Of a stretch of 64,000 bases of DNA, positions 1 through 9,016 are shown in pieces. Origin of the DNA: Brachyspira hyodysenteriae ATCC 27164. GTDB taxonomy: Bacteria > Spirochaetota > Brachyspiria > Brachyspirales > Brachyspiraceae. The translations under genes and the position numbers were made by a program. The notes below the pieces were generated by a model. That model was not told the DNA's origin and did no database searches. It saw nothing but the letters and a program-made list of their open reading frames with translations. The first letter of the stretch is position 1; every line of letters begins with the position of its first letter. Location: NCBI RefSeq assembly GCF_001676785.2, contig NZ_CP015910.2, forward strand, positions 2,604,001 through 2,668,000, given 5' to 3'.

Positions 1-389
1 TTATAGATGCTTGCAAAAAATCTTTAGAATATGGTATTTATAAATTAAGACCTAATGTGCTTTTAAGCGAATATGGAAGAACTGTTGAAAATAAAGTTCA
101 TGAATACGGATTCAGCGTAATAAAATCGCTTACAGGACATGGCGTAGGCTATGAATATCATGAAGCTCCTTATATATTTAATTTTTATCATCCTAATAAT
201 GATGTTGCATTAGAACCTAATATGGTGCTTGCATTAGAGCTTATGATAACAAATGGTACAGATAAATACGAAAAAGAAAAAGACGGCTGGACTTTATCAA
301 CTCCTGATTATTCTTTAGCTGTTCATTTTGAGCATACTGTTTTAATCACTCAAACTGGTGTAGAAATTCTCGGTATAAAAAAACAATAA
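1..389 (+). CDS. map: methionine aminopeptidase type I, C-terminal part (5' end outside window)
   Basis: The reading frame is open from the window edge (first full codon at base 3) to the stop at 387-389, so only about the last 128 residues are visible. The segment TGHGVGYEYHEAPYIFN is the family's metal-binding GHGIG..HE.P region; LALELM and FEHTVLIT supply the two conserved glutamates that bind the dinuclear metal centre. The enzyme removes the initiator methionine from nascent proteins in the cytoplasm. The frame continues upstream without an interruption, so this is an edge truncation and not a broken gene. An internal GTG at 57 is not a credible start because the preceding codons still match the family (an LRPN segment). 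Confidence 0.93.
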   Translation, partial: IDACKKSLEYGIYKLRPNVLLSEYGRTVENKVHEYGFSVIKSLTGHGVGYEYHEAPYIFNFYHPNNDVALEPNMVLALELMITNGTDKYEKEKDGWTLSTPDYSLAVHFEHTVLITQTGVEILGIKKQ

Positions 390-510
390 AAAATAATTAT
401 TATTCTTTTAATAAAATCTCAATTTAATTCTTTACTAATAATTCAATAATATAGAAAGTTTATCAAAAATAATATATACTAGTACAAATTAAATTTTAGG
501 AATATATATA

Positions 511-1620
511 ATGGGAAGCGTATTTGGAAATAATATTAAATTAAGTTTATTCGGAGAATCTCATGGAGAAGCTATAGGCTGTGTTATAGACGGATTTCCT
601 TACGGAATTAATATAGATAATGATTTTATAGACAGTGAAATGGACAGAAGAAGAGCTAAAAATGCAAAGCTCACAACAGCAAGAAATGAAGCCGATAAAG
701 CAGAAATATTATCAGGAATACTTGAAGGTAAAAGTACAGGTATGCCGATAGCCGCAATCATAAGAAATGAAAACAAAAGAAGCGGAGATTATTCTAATTT
801 AAAAACACTTCCTAGACCTTCGCATAGTGATTATACTGCAATGCTAAGATATGACGGATTCAATGATATAAGAGGCGGCGGACATTTCTCAGGAAGACTT
901 ACTGCTCCTTTAGTATTTGCAGGTGCTTTGGCAAAATTGGCATTGAAAGAAAAATTTGATATTAATATAGCAGCTCATATAAAACAAATATACAATATAA
1001 AAGATAAATATCCTAATAATGTTTTTCCAACTTATGAAGAGTTTACTCATAATTATAATAAAGAATTAAGTGTATTTGATAATGAAGCTATGGATAAAAT
1101 GATAAAAACTATTGAAGAAGCCAAAATGAATATGGACTCAGTAGGAGGTATTATAACTGCTGCCGTATTTAATATGCCTGCAGGATTCGGAGATCCTTTT
1201 TATTCATCTATAGAAAGCAGAATAGCTCAGTCTATATTTGCTGTGCCTGCTGTAAAGGGAATAGACTTCGGACTTGGATTTGACTTTGTTAATTATAAAG
1301 CAAGCGAATGTAATGATGCTTACACTATAAAAAATGATAATAATATAAAAAGAGTTGAAACAAAAACTAATAATAATGGCGGTATATTAGGCGGTATATC
1401 AAATGGAATGCCTATAGTAGTTAATGTAGTTATAAAGCCTACCCCATCAATATCAAAAGAACAATTAACTTTGAATATAGAAACAAAAGAAGAAGAAACT
1501 CTTGTAATTAAAGGACGTCATGATCCATGCATAGCTGTAAGGGCTGTAGCTGTTATAGAATCTGCCATTGCTGTTTCAATACTTGATTTATGTTTGGATA
1601 TGAAAGGAAAATTGATTTAA
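511..1620 (+). CDS. aroC: chorismate synthase
   Basis: 369 residues, normal length for AroC. The N-terminus GNNIKLSLFGESHG matches the first family signature (FGESHG), followed by GRRRA-like DRRRAKN, an RPSHSDYTA segment and RGGGHFSGRLTA, all FMN/EPSP-binding regions. Near the C-terminus GRHDPCIAVRAVAV is the last signature. It converts EPSP to chorismate, the final shared step of aromatic amino-acid synthesis, using reduced FMN. The ATG at 511 follows an AGGA about 10 bases upstream. It stands apart from other aro genes here; the next gene, cca, begins 84 bases downstream. Confidence 0.96.
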   Translation: MGSVFGNNIKLSLFGESHGEAIGCVIDGFPYGINIDNDFIDSEMDRRRAKNAKLTTARNEADKAEILSGILEGKSTGMPIAAIIRNENKRSGDYSNLKTLPRPSHSDYTAMLRYDGFNDIRGGGHFSGRLTAPLVFAGALAKLALKEKFDINIAAHIKQIYNIKDKYPNNVFPTYEEFTHNYNKELSVFDNEAMDKMIKTIEEAKMNMDSVGGIITAAVFNMPAGFGDPFYSSIESRIAQSIFAVPAVKGIDFGLGFDFVNYKASECNDAYTIKNDNNIKRVETKTNNNGGILGGISNGMPIVVNVVIKPTPSISKEQLTLNIETKEEETLVIKGRHDPCIAVRAVAVIESAIAVSILDLCLDMKGKLI

Positions 1621-1704
1621 TAGCATATTTATACAGTATTAAAAATTTGTAATTAATGAAAAATTGTATATACTATATAAAATAAAAACATTATAGGATA
1701 TTAA

Positions 1705-3099
1705 GTGAAGAAAATATTTACAGATATACCTCATCCGATAAAAGAAATAGCAAGAATATTATATGTTGAAGGCTTTCAGTGTTTTTTAGTAGGCGGTGCA
1801 GTTAGAGATTCTATAATGGGCATCACTCCGCATGAATATGATATAACTACAGATGCAAGACCAGAGGACGTACAAAGAATATTTAAATATACTATCCCAA
1901 CAGGCATCAAGCATGGAACTATACTTGTAATTATAGAAGATATGCATGTGGAAATAACAACTTTTAGAAGCGATGGAAATTACAGTGACGGAAGACATCC
2001 AGATCATGTAGAATATGCTACTAGTATAGAAGAAGATTTACCTAGGAGAGATTTAACAATAAATGCTATGGCATATAACATTTTAGACGGAAGTCTAATA
2101 GATATGTTTGACGGCATGAAAGATATAAAAAAAAAGATAGTAAAATCTGTAGGAAATCCTTATGAAAGATTCAGCGAAGACGGACTTAGAATAATGCGTG
2201 CTATAAGATTCGCTACAAAATTAGATTTCGATATAGAAAAAGAAACATTTGATGCTATAACTCACTCTACAGGTATGCTTGCATCAATTGCAGCGGAAAG
2301 AATAAGAGAAGAGTTTAATGGCATACTACTATCCAAAAATCCTTTCAGGGGATTAGAATTACTTAGAAAAACAGGCGTATTATCTCTAATATTGCCAGAA
2401 CTTATGCAGGGTTTTGGAGTAAATCAAAATAAATTCCATAAGTATGATGTTTATTATCATATTCTTCATACCATACAGTCAGTAGAGCCTTTAGAAACTG
2501 AAGAATTAACATTATTAGTAAGGCTGGCAGCACTATTTCATGATATAGCTAAACCTATGGTTCAAAAAAAGGTATCAAAACAAGATGATCCTGTTTATTA
2601 TAATCATGAGGTTGTAGGAGCTAATATCGCCAAAAAAATAATGAAAAGATTAAAATATTCAAATTCTGAAATAGATTTTGTAACATTATTAGTAAGACAG
2701 CATATGTTCTATTATCAAGATGAATGGACTGACGGTGCAGTTAGAAGATTTATGCGTGCTATTGGTGTTGAAAATATAAGACCTCTTTTAAGATTAAGAG
2801 AAGCTGACAGACTTGGAAGCGGAAACAGAAAGGATAAAGAAAGCAAAGCTATACCTAAATTATTGGCTAGAATCGACAAAATAATCGAAGAAGAAAATGC
2901 TATTACTGTTAAAGATCTCAAAATAGACGGAAATGATTTAATCAATGAATTTAATTTAAATCCGGGACCTTTAATAGGCAAAATACTAAATTATTTACTA
3001 GATTTAATATTAGATGAACCTGAATTAAATAATAGAGAATTCCTTATGGAAAAAACAAAAAACTTTTTAGAGAGTAATAATATAAAAGATGGGGTATAA
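1705..3099 (+). CDS. cca: CCA-adding enzyme / poly(A) polymerase family tRNA nucleotidyltransferase with HD domain
   Basis: 464 residues from a GTG start at 1705, preceded by AGGA. The N-terminal class II nucleotidyltransferase core is clear: FLVGGAVRDSIMG, then EYDITTDARPE with the catalytic acidic pair, then RRDLTINAMAYN. A C-terminal HD domain shows LAALFHDIAKP around residue 280. The family adds or repairs the 3' CCA of tRNAs in the cytoplasm. The one tRNA in this window has no encoded CCA, so such an activity is needed. The next gene, coaX, starts 3 bases after the stop, so the two are probably co-transcribed. It could be a poly(A) polymerase instead; the sequence alone does not exclude that. 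Confidence 0.9.
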   Translation: MKKIFTDIPHPIKEIARILYVEGFQCFLVGGAVRDSIMGITPHEYDITTDARPEDVQRIFKYTIPTGIKHGTILVIIEDMHVEITTFRSDGNYSDGRHPDHVEYATSIEEDLPRRDLTINAMAYNILDGSLIDMFDGMKDIKKKIVKSVGNPYERFSEDGLRIMRAIRFATKLDFDIEKETFDAITHSTGMLASIAAERIREEFNGILLSKNPFRGLELLRKTGVLSLILPELMQGFGVNQNKFHKYDVYYHILHTIQSVEPLETEELTLLVRLAALFHDIAKPMVQKKVSKQDDPVYYNHEVVGANIAKKIMKRLKYSNSEIDFVTLLVRQHMFYYQDEWTDGAVRRFMRAIGVENIRPLLRLREADRLGSGNRKDKESKAIPKLLARIDKIIEEENAITVKDLKIDGNDLINEFNLNPGPLIGKILNYLLDLILDEPELNNREFLMEKTKNFLESNNIKDGV

Positions 3100-3101
3100 A
3101 A

Positions 3102-3884
3102 ATGTATTTGCTTTCAGATATAGGAAACACTAGAGCTAAGTTAGCAATTTTTGAAGAAAAAAATTGCAAACCTTTATATTATAAAGCTATAGAACATAGC
3201 AATGCTTTAGATTTAGTAAGTGCATTAAATGAAATAAAAAATAATCATACAGATATAAAACAGGTATTTTACAGCAGTGTTTCACTGAAAGTAAATGATT
3301 TATTTGAAGGCAGCGTGGAAGATTGTTTCAATATGAAGCCTTACAGAGTTACCCATAATGATATTGAATTAAAAGGTAATTCTTATGAGCCTAAAGATTC
3401 TGTAGGTATAGACAGAATATTATCTACTTATGCATCTATATGTCTTGAAAAAATCAGTAATAGTAATGAAGAGAAATACGCTTCAGTTGTTATAGATATG
3501 GGTACAGCTACAACAGTAAGCATTATGATTTCAGATTTTACATTTCTAGGCGGTATGATAATAGCAGGTACAAAAACAAGCTATCAGGCATTATCAAATG
3601 TTACTTCTTTACCTTATTATGAAATAGGTCCTATAGAATCAATACCAAATCCTATAAACAATAATGTGAAAGATGCCATAATGTCAGGTGCTATATATAA
3701 TACAATAGGTACTGTTAATTATGCAGTATCGGAAACCAAAAAGTATATAAAATCTAAATATAATATTAAATGCAAAATCTTTTTAACAGGCGGAATATCC
3801 AATTTAAAATTATTGAAATGTAAAGTTTATCCGTTTCTAGTTTTACAGGGTATTTACTTTAATATGATAGCTAAAAATAAATAA
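3102..3884 (+). CDS. coaX: type III pantothenate kinase
   Basis: 260 residues, typical of CoaX. The ASKHA-fold motifs are visible: DIGNTRAKLAIF at the N-terminus (phosphate 1 loop), a VGIDRIL segment, DMGTATTVSIM (phosphate 2 loop) and LTGGISN near the C-terminus. It phosphorylates pantothenate, the first step of CoA synthesis; coaBC for the next steps lies at 23.8 kb. It follows cca after 3 bases. Most relatives have a GADR segment where this protein has GIDR, a mild variation. No terminator is obvious after it; the 190 bases to ptsH are AT-rich. Confidence 0.93.
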   Translation: MYLLSDIGNTRAKLAIFEEKNCKPLYYKAIEHSNALDLVSALNEIKNNHTDIKQVFYSSVSLKVNDLFEGSVEDCFNMKPYRVTHNDIELKGNSYEPKDSVGIDRILSTYASICLEKISNSNEEKYASVVIDMGTATTVSIMISDFTFLGGMIIAGTKTSYQALSNVTSLPYYEIGPIESIPNPINNNVKDAIMSGAIYNTIGTVNYAVSETKKYIKSKYNIKCKIFLTGGISNLKLLKCKVYPFLVLQGIYFNMIAKNK

Positions 3885-4075
3885 CTTTTTAATGCTGTCA
3901 GTAATATGTTTCAATTCAAAACTATTATAATATATATATTTTTTATAAAAAAAATTCACTAAAAAGTATGCACTTAGTATAATAAAATATATCATTTAGT
4001 ACATATATATTTGACAAATGAGAAAAAACTGATATACTTTAAACTATATATAAGAAAAGAATGGAGGATTTGCCA

Positions 4076-4342
4076 ATGACTACAGGTAAAGTAACTATAC
4101 AAAATGATACAGGACTTCATGCCAGACCTGGTAATGAATTTGTAACATTTATTAAATCATTAACAGGATGTAAAATAGAAATAGAAAATGAAGCTGGTAA
4201 AAGAGTTAATGCTTCATCTCTTTTAAAAGTTTTATCATTAGGTGTAAAAAAAGGTTCTGTACTCACTGTTTATTGTGATGGAGAAAATGAAGCAGAAAAT
4301 CTAAAAAAAATAGAAGAATTTATGGCTAATTTAAAAGACTAA
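4076..4342 (+). CDS. ptsH: phosphocarrier protein HPr
   Basis: 88 residues with the active-site histidine in GLHARP (His15), which accepts phosphate from enzyme I. NASSLLKVLSLG corresponds to the regulatory serine loop; Ser48 aligns with Ser46 of Bacillus HPr after a two-residue shift. I place the start at 4076 because a strong GGAGG lies at 4063-4067, 8 bases before it. An in-frame ATG at 4061 sits on that ribosome-binding site and would add five residues not found in HPr. Sugar-specific PTS components are not in this window, so HPr here serves as the general carrier. ptsI follows after 31 bases. Confidence 0.94.
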   Translation: MTTGKVTIQNDTGLHARPGNEFVTFIKSLTGCKIEIENEAGKRVNASSLLKVLSLGVKKGSVLTVYCDGENEAENLKKIEEFMANLKD

Positions 4343-4373
4343 TTAAATTTAATTTTATTTATGGAATTATAAT

Positions 4374-6119
4374 ATGGAAAAAAGAATTACTGGAATAGGG
4401 GTTTCTCCCGGTATAGCTATAGGTAAGGTTTATCTCTTTTTAAAAAAAGACATAGTAATTTCTAAATGCCCATGTAAAGAGGTAGAGTCTGAAAAGGCAA
4501 AATTGTTAGAAGCTAGAAATAAAACAAAAGAACAGCTTCTTAAGATAAGAGAATCTACAGCTAAAAAAGTTTCTGAAGAAAAAGCAGCAATATTTGATGC
4601 TCATATTACTTTGCTTGAAGATGAAGATTTACTTGAAGAAGTTAATAATATCATAACTGATGATAAAGTATGTGCTGAATATGCTTTATCTCAAGGTATA
4701 GAAATTTATACTAAAATGTTAAGCGAAGTTGAAGATGAGTATTTGAGAGAGAGAGCTGGAGATTTACTTGATATTTCTGACAGATGGATAAGAAATATTC
4801 AAGGAGAAGATATAGTTGATGTATCTAATCTTCCTAAAGATTCTATAGTAATTGCAAGAGATTTAACACCTTCTGATACTGCTAATTTAGATTTGGATAA
4901 TACTCTTGCATTTGTTACAGAAATAGGAGGAAGAACTTCTCATACATCTATTATGGCTAGATCTTTAGAGCTTCCTGCTGTTGTAGGTGTTGGTGATAGT
5001 TTGAGTGATATAGAAAATGATCAAATTATAATCATTAATGGAAATACAGGTTCTGTTATAGTAAATCCTACAAAAGAATCTATAGATGAATGTTTGAAGC
5101 TTAAAGAAGAATTTGATAAGAAAAGAGCTTTATTAAAAGAGTATGCCCATAAAGATGCTATATCAAAAGATGGTACAAAAATAAGAGTATATGCTAATAT
5201 AGGTTCTCCTGCTGATTTAGGCGGAGTTTTGAAAAATGGGGCTGATGGTATAGGACTTTATAGAACAGAGTTTCTTTTTATGGAAAATACTGATTTCCCT
5301 ACAGAAGATGAACAATTTAAAGCATATAAAGAAGTAGCTGTTGCTATGAGCGGTCATACTGTTACTATAAGAACTATGGATATAGGCGGTGATAAATATC
5401 TGCCTTATTTAGAGATGCCTAAAGAAGAAAATCCGGCACTTGGGTGGAGAGCTTTAAGAATATGTTTGGACAAAACTTCTATTATTAGAACTCAATTTAG
5501 GGCTTTACTTAGAGCATCTGCTTTTGGTAAAATAAAAGTAATGCTTCCTATGATAGTATCTATAGAAGAACTTCGTAAAGCTAAATCTATATTCAATGAA
5601 TGTAAATTAGAACTAATGAAAGAAAATATTCCTTTTAATGAAGCTTTAGAATTGGGTATGATGATAGAAACACCTTCTGTTGTATTCAGAGCAGAAGCTT
5701 TCGCAAGAGAATCTGATTTCTTCTCTATCGGTACTAATGACTTAACACAATATACATTAGCTTCAGACAGAGGAAATGAAAAAATAGCAGCTATATGTGA
5801 TCCTTATAACCCTTCTGTACTTATAGCTATAAAAATGGCTATAGAAGGAGCACATGCAAGCGGAATTATTATTTCTATGTGCGGTGAGCTTGCTGGAGAT
5901 TTACTTGCTGTACCACTACTTTTCGGTCTTGGGCTTGATGTATTCTCTATGTCAGCAATATCAATACCTGAAGTTAAAAAAATGATAATCTCTTTAGATA
6001 AGTCTGAATGTCAGATGTTAGCAAAAAGAGTACTTTCACTTGATACTGCTGAAGAGGTTAAAGCTGAATTGTTAAGATTCATAGAAGTACATGAAAGAGG
6101 CGGTACTATAAGCTATTAA
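4374..6119 (+). CDS. ptsI: PTS enzyme I (phosphoenolpyruvate-protein phosphotransferase)
   Basis: 581 residues, full length. It takes phosphate from PEP and passes it to HPr. GGRTSHTSIMARSLELPAVVG carries the phospho-accepting histidine (near residue 190); the C-terminal PEP-binding TIM barrel has GIGLYRTEFLFM, MLPMI and SIGTNDLTQYTLA, and a catalytic cysteine in MCGELAGD. It forms a ptsH-ptsI operon that closes with a strong hairpin terminator at 6140-6171. Confidence 0.96.
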   Translation: MEKRITGIGVSPGIAIGKVYLFLKKDIVISKCPCKEVESEKAKLLEARNKTKEQLLKIRESTAKKVSEEKAAIFDAHITLLEDEDLLEEVNNIITDDKVCAEYALSQGIEIYTKMLSEVEDEYLRERAGDLLDISDRWIRNIQGEDIVDVSNLPKDSIVIARDLTPSDTANLDLDNTLAFVTEIGGRTSHTSIMARSLELPAVVGVGDSLSDIENDQIIIINGNTGSVIVNPTKESIDECLKLKEEFDKKRALLKEYAHKDAISKDGTKIRVYANIGSPADLGGVLKNGADGIGLYRTEFLFMENTDFPTEDEQFKAYKEVAVAMSGHTVTIRTMDIGGDKYLPYLEMPKEENPALGWRALRICLDKTSIIRTQFRALLRASAFGKIKVMLPMIVSIEELRKAKSIFNECKLELMKENIPFNEALELGMMIETPSVVFRAEAFARESDFFSIGTNDLTQYTLASDRGNEKIAAICDPYNPSVLIAIKMAIEGAHASGIIISMCGELAGDLLAVPLLFGLGLDVFSMSAISIPEVKKMIISLDKSECQMLAKRVLSLDTAEEVKAELLRFIEVHERGGTISY

Positions 6120-6139
6120 AAAATATTAATTATAAAAAT

Positions 6140-6171
6140 AAAAAGGAGTCAAGAAATTGACTCCTTTTTAT
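6140..6171. terminator. bidirectional Rho-independent terminator
   Basis: A 13-bp perfect stem (AAAAAGGAGTCAA / TTGACTCCTTTTT) closes on a GAAA loop, with T-runs on both outer sides. It lies between the convergent genes ptsI (+) and the methyltransferase (-) and should end transcripts from both sides. Confidence 0.92.
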
Positions 6172-6186
6172 TTTAATTTTTTTTAT

Positions 6187-7059
6187 TTAAGAATAAAACC
6201 TTGCATATATACCGCAAGGAAGAATAATATCAGAGTTTTCTATAGGAAGCCCTATTTCACCGCTTTCAAAAGTACCTTTATGTTTGATAGAAGTTGATAA
6301 AATATTTTTTAATGATATATTAGAAAAACTTGCTGTATAACAGTTTATTAGAAAAAGAATAGGTTCATCAGATAGAAGTTTAATACATTCTTCTACTAAT
6401 CTTTTTAAACTAGTCTCTATTTGCCAAAGCTCTCCATTAGGACCTCTTCCGTATACAGGAGGATCCATTATTATAACATCATATTTCCTTTCACGTCTTA
6501 TTTCTCTTAATACAAATTTTATAACATCTTCTATAATGAATCTTACTTTTTTATTTTGTAAATTGTTGATTTCTATATTTTTCTGAGCATGCCCCACTAT
6601 TTTTTTTGAAGCATCAACATGCACAACTTCATCACAATCAGCATAAGCACAAGCTACTGTTGCACCGCCTGTATATGCAAATAGATTTAATGCTTTTATT
6701 TCCTTATTTTTATGACTAGAAGATTTTTTTTCTTTTATTTTATCAATAATAAACTGCCAATTAACGGCCTGTTCCGGAAAAATACCTATATGTTTGAAAT
6801 TAGTAAATTCTATTTTGAAAGATAAATCTTGATATTTTATGATAAAATTATCTTTAGGCTTGTTTATATACTGCCAATAACCTCCGCCCTTATCAGAACG
6901 ATGATATATAGCATCTAAATTATTCCATTTCTTTAACTGTTTAGACCAAATAACTTGAGAATCCGGACGAGATACTAAAAATCCGCCTATATTCTCAAGT
7001 TTTTCGCCTTCACCACAATCTATAATTTTATAGTCTTTCCATTTATCAGCTAAGAGCAT
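6187..7059 (-). CDS. class I SAM-dependent methyltransferase (RlmI/RlmK-like)
   Basis: 290 residues. The Rossmann methyltransferase motifs are present: LNLFAYTGGATVACA (motif I, SAM binding) near residue 124, VVHVDASK (acidic loop), FIIEDVIKF, and MDPPVYGRG (motif IV) near residue 200. This pattern is that of the COG1092 family, which includes 23S rRNA m5C/m2G methylases, though no PUA domain is obvious at the N-terminus. It begins 15 bases after motB and is the last gene of the flagellar transcript. The substrate is unknown; an rRNA base is the best guess from the family. Confidence 0.82.
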   Translation of the reverse strand: MLLADKWKDYKIIDCGEGEKLENIGGFLVSRPDSQVIWSKQLKKWNNLDAIYHRSDKGGGYWQYINKPKDNFIIKYQDLSFKIEFTNFKHIGIFPEQAVNWQFIIDKIKEKKSSSHKNKEIKALNLFAYTGGATVACAYADCDEVVHVDASKKIVGHAQKNIEINNLQNKKVRFIIEDVIKFVLREIRRERKYDVIIMDPPVYGRGPNGELWQIETSLKRLVEECIKLLSDEPILFLINCYTASFSNISLKNILSTSIKHKGTFESGEIGLPIENSDIILPCGIYARFYS

Positions 7060-7074
7060 TTTATTTTTTACGCT

Positions 7075-7875
7075 TTACCTTTGATTATAATAAGTAACAT
7101 CATTTCTTACTACAACAATATCAACCCTTCTATTTAAAGCTCTACCATCTGGTAAATCATTAGATGCCACCGGTCTTGTATCAGCATATCCTGCTATTGA
7201 ATATTTATTTCTATCCAATTTTCCAGCCTGATCATTTTCAAATATTTTTTCTAAAATAACCATAGCCCTTGCAGAAGAAAGTCCCCAATTATTTCCAAAT
7301 TTCTGTTCTGTAATACTTCCAGGAATAATAGAACCTGAATCTGTATGACCTTCTATCCTTACATCATTCGGCAAACCGCTAAGTACAGAAGCTAATTTGA
7401 TAAAAGTTTCAACATTATTCTGATTATCAACCAAATTAGTAGAAGCAGATTCAAAATACTGATCTGCACCAAGACTTATGATAAAACCTCTCTCATCTTC
7501 CTCTATTCTTACTTTTCTGCTTTTAATTTCTGATTCTAAAACAGAAGTTGCCTTGTCAATACTTCTTCCAACAGAATATCCTCTATCAGTAGAAGGCAAA
7601 TTATCAACTGTAGCACCTCCATAAATAAGTCTGCTTTGTGATAATGTAGTACCGCCAGGCATAACACCAAATGATCCTTGGAATGCCGTAGCAATAAGCT
7701 GTATAGAAGAATCACTTACTGATGTAGACATTGTAGATAGTAACAATACGAAGAATGTTAATACCAAAGTTACGAAGTCTCCGTAAGTTTGAAGCCATAA
7801 AGGAGCTGATGGGCCTGGAACTTGAGCTTTATCACCAACTTTTTTAGCTTTTTTACCAAATTTAATAGTAGCCAT
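7075..7875 (-). CDS. motB: flagellar motor stator protein MotB
   Basis: 266 residues. The N-terminus has APLWLQTYGDFVTLVLTFFVLLLS: a single membrane helix with the proton-binding Asp (in GDF) that is essential in MotB. The C-terminal OmpA-like domain, which binds peptidoglycan, shows RIEGHTDSG and SSARAMVILEKI followed by GYADTRPVASN and NRRVDIVV. With MotA it forms the stator of the periplasmic flagella. It sits 18 bases after motA. In many spirochaetes fliL and fliM follow motB; here a methyltransferase follows instead. Confidence 0.95.
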   Translation of the reverse strand: MATIKFGKKAKKVGDKAQVPGPSAPLWLQTYGDFVTLVLTFFVLLLSTMSTSVSDSSIQLIATAFQGSFGVMPGGTTLSQSRLIYGGATVDNLPSTDRGYSVGRSIDKATSVLESEIKSRKVRIEEDERGFIISLGADQYFESASTNLVDNQNNVETFIKLASVLSGLPNDVRIEGHTDSGSIIPGSITEQKFGNNWGLSSARAMVILEKIFENDQAGKLDRNKYSIAGYADTRPVASNDLPDGRALNRRVDIVVVRNDVTYYNQR

Positions 7876-7893
7876 TTATTTACCTCTGAATTA

Positions 7894-8685
7894 TTATCTG
7901 TCTCCAACTTGTTCATTAACTTTCTGACGCTGTGAAGGAGGCAAGAAAGATATTAATTTATCCTTTACTATTCTAGGGTTATCACCAGCCTGTATAGACA
8001 AAATTCCTTCAACCATAATACTTTGAACTGTAGCCTCTGATGAGTGTCTAGCTGCAAGTCTACCTGCTATAGGCAAAGCAAAACCGTTAGCTATAACAGA
8101 TCCGTAATATGTAGTAATAAGAGCTACAGCCATACCAGAACCGATGGCTTCAACACCACCACCACCACCTAAACTTCTAAGCATGATTACAAGTCCGATT
8201 AATGTACCAATCATACCCCAAGCAGGATACAATGAAGCAGCATCTTCAAAAACTTTTCTTACTGTATCGTGTCTTGCTTCTACGTTATCTATTTCAGTAT
8301 TCAAAATATTTTTTACAAGTTCAGGGTCTGTTCCGTCAACTACAAGCTGCATGCCTTTTTTAAGCAATGGATCTGAAATTTCCTGTATATCATCTTCCAA
8401 TACTAACAAACCTTCTCTTCTTGCTTTCTCTGAAAAACTTAAAAGAGTTATGATTATTTGTGCTTCATCATAATCTGGTTTATTCAAAAGCATTTTAAGA
8501 GCTTTTGGAACACCTAATATAGTTCCTAAGTCATTGGCAACTAAAAGGGAAGTAGTTCCACCTAAACCTGTTACAACTGCAGATGCAATGTCCACCATGT
8601 GTCCGACATTACCACCCCCTGAAATAATACCAAATAAATTGATACCTATTACCAAAAAAACACCTAAAGGTACAATTATATCCAT
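7894..8685 (-). CDS. motA: flagellar motor stator protein MotA
   Basis: 263 residues, standard for MotA, with four hydrophobic segments: two at the N-terminus (residues about 1-20 and 30-50) and two later (about 150-175 and 185-205). The conserved cytoplasmic loop containing SEKARREGLLVLE and the later YPAWGMIGTLIGLV segment are typical. It forms the ion-conducting stator complex with MotB, whose gene is the next downstream. The upstream neighbour is flbD. Confidence 0.95.
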   Translation of the reverse strand: MDIIVPLGVFLVIGINLFGIISGGGNVGHMVDIASAVVTGLGGTTSLLVANDLGTILGVPKALKMLLNKPDYDEAQIIITLLSFSEKARREGLLVLEDDIQEISDPLLKKGMQLVVDGTDPELVKNILNTEIDNVEARHDTVRKVFEDAASLYPAWGMIGTLIGLVIMLRSLGGGGGVEAIGSGMAVALITTYYGSVIANGFALPIAGRLAARHSSEATVQSIMVEGILSIQAGDNPRIVKDKLISFLPPSQRQKVNEQVGDR

Positions 8686-8725
8686 ATTTTACTCTCTACC
8701 TAAAATTTTATTTTTTATTTATTTT

Positions 8726-8950
8726 TTATTCTTCATTACCATAGAATGATGGCTTTCCTATAGTTTTTTCATCAACTATTCTAGTTCTGTACTCTATTAT
8801 TCTTCCAAGTACTGTTTCAAAACTATCCTTAGTTACAACCTTCCTTCCAGATAACATTGTTATTACCAAATCAGGAGTCTCCTCCATGAATTCTATTTGA
8901 TGCGGATTCACATACAATATACTTCCATCAAATCTTGTTATATGTATCAT
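8726..8950 (-). CDS. flbD: FlbD family flagellar protein
   Basis: 74 residues beginning MIHITRFDGSILYVNPHQIEFME, with TPDLVITMLSGRKVVTKDS, the hallmark of the small FlbD/DUF family found between flgE and motA in spirochaetes and Gram-positive bacteria. Its biochemical role is not established; the conserved position suggests flagellar assembly or expression. It lies between flgE (66 bases upstream) and motA (40 bases downstream). Confidence 0.88.
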   Translation of the reverse strand: MIHITRFDGSILYVNPHQIEFMEETPDLVITMLSGRKVVTKDSFETVLGRIIEYRTRIVDEKTIGKPSFYGNEE

Positions 8951-9016
8951 TATCAGAAACTCCTAACTCTATTATACTATAAAATTATAAAAAGTCTATT
9001 TTAATAATATTATTTA

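Noticed and set aside
1786..2981. Two minus-strand frames inside cca
   Set aside because: Shadows of the cca coding sequence with no ribosome-binding sites or recognisable motifs.
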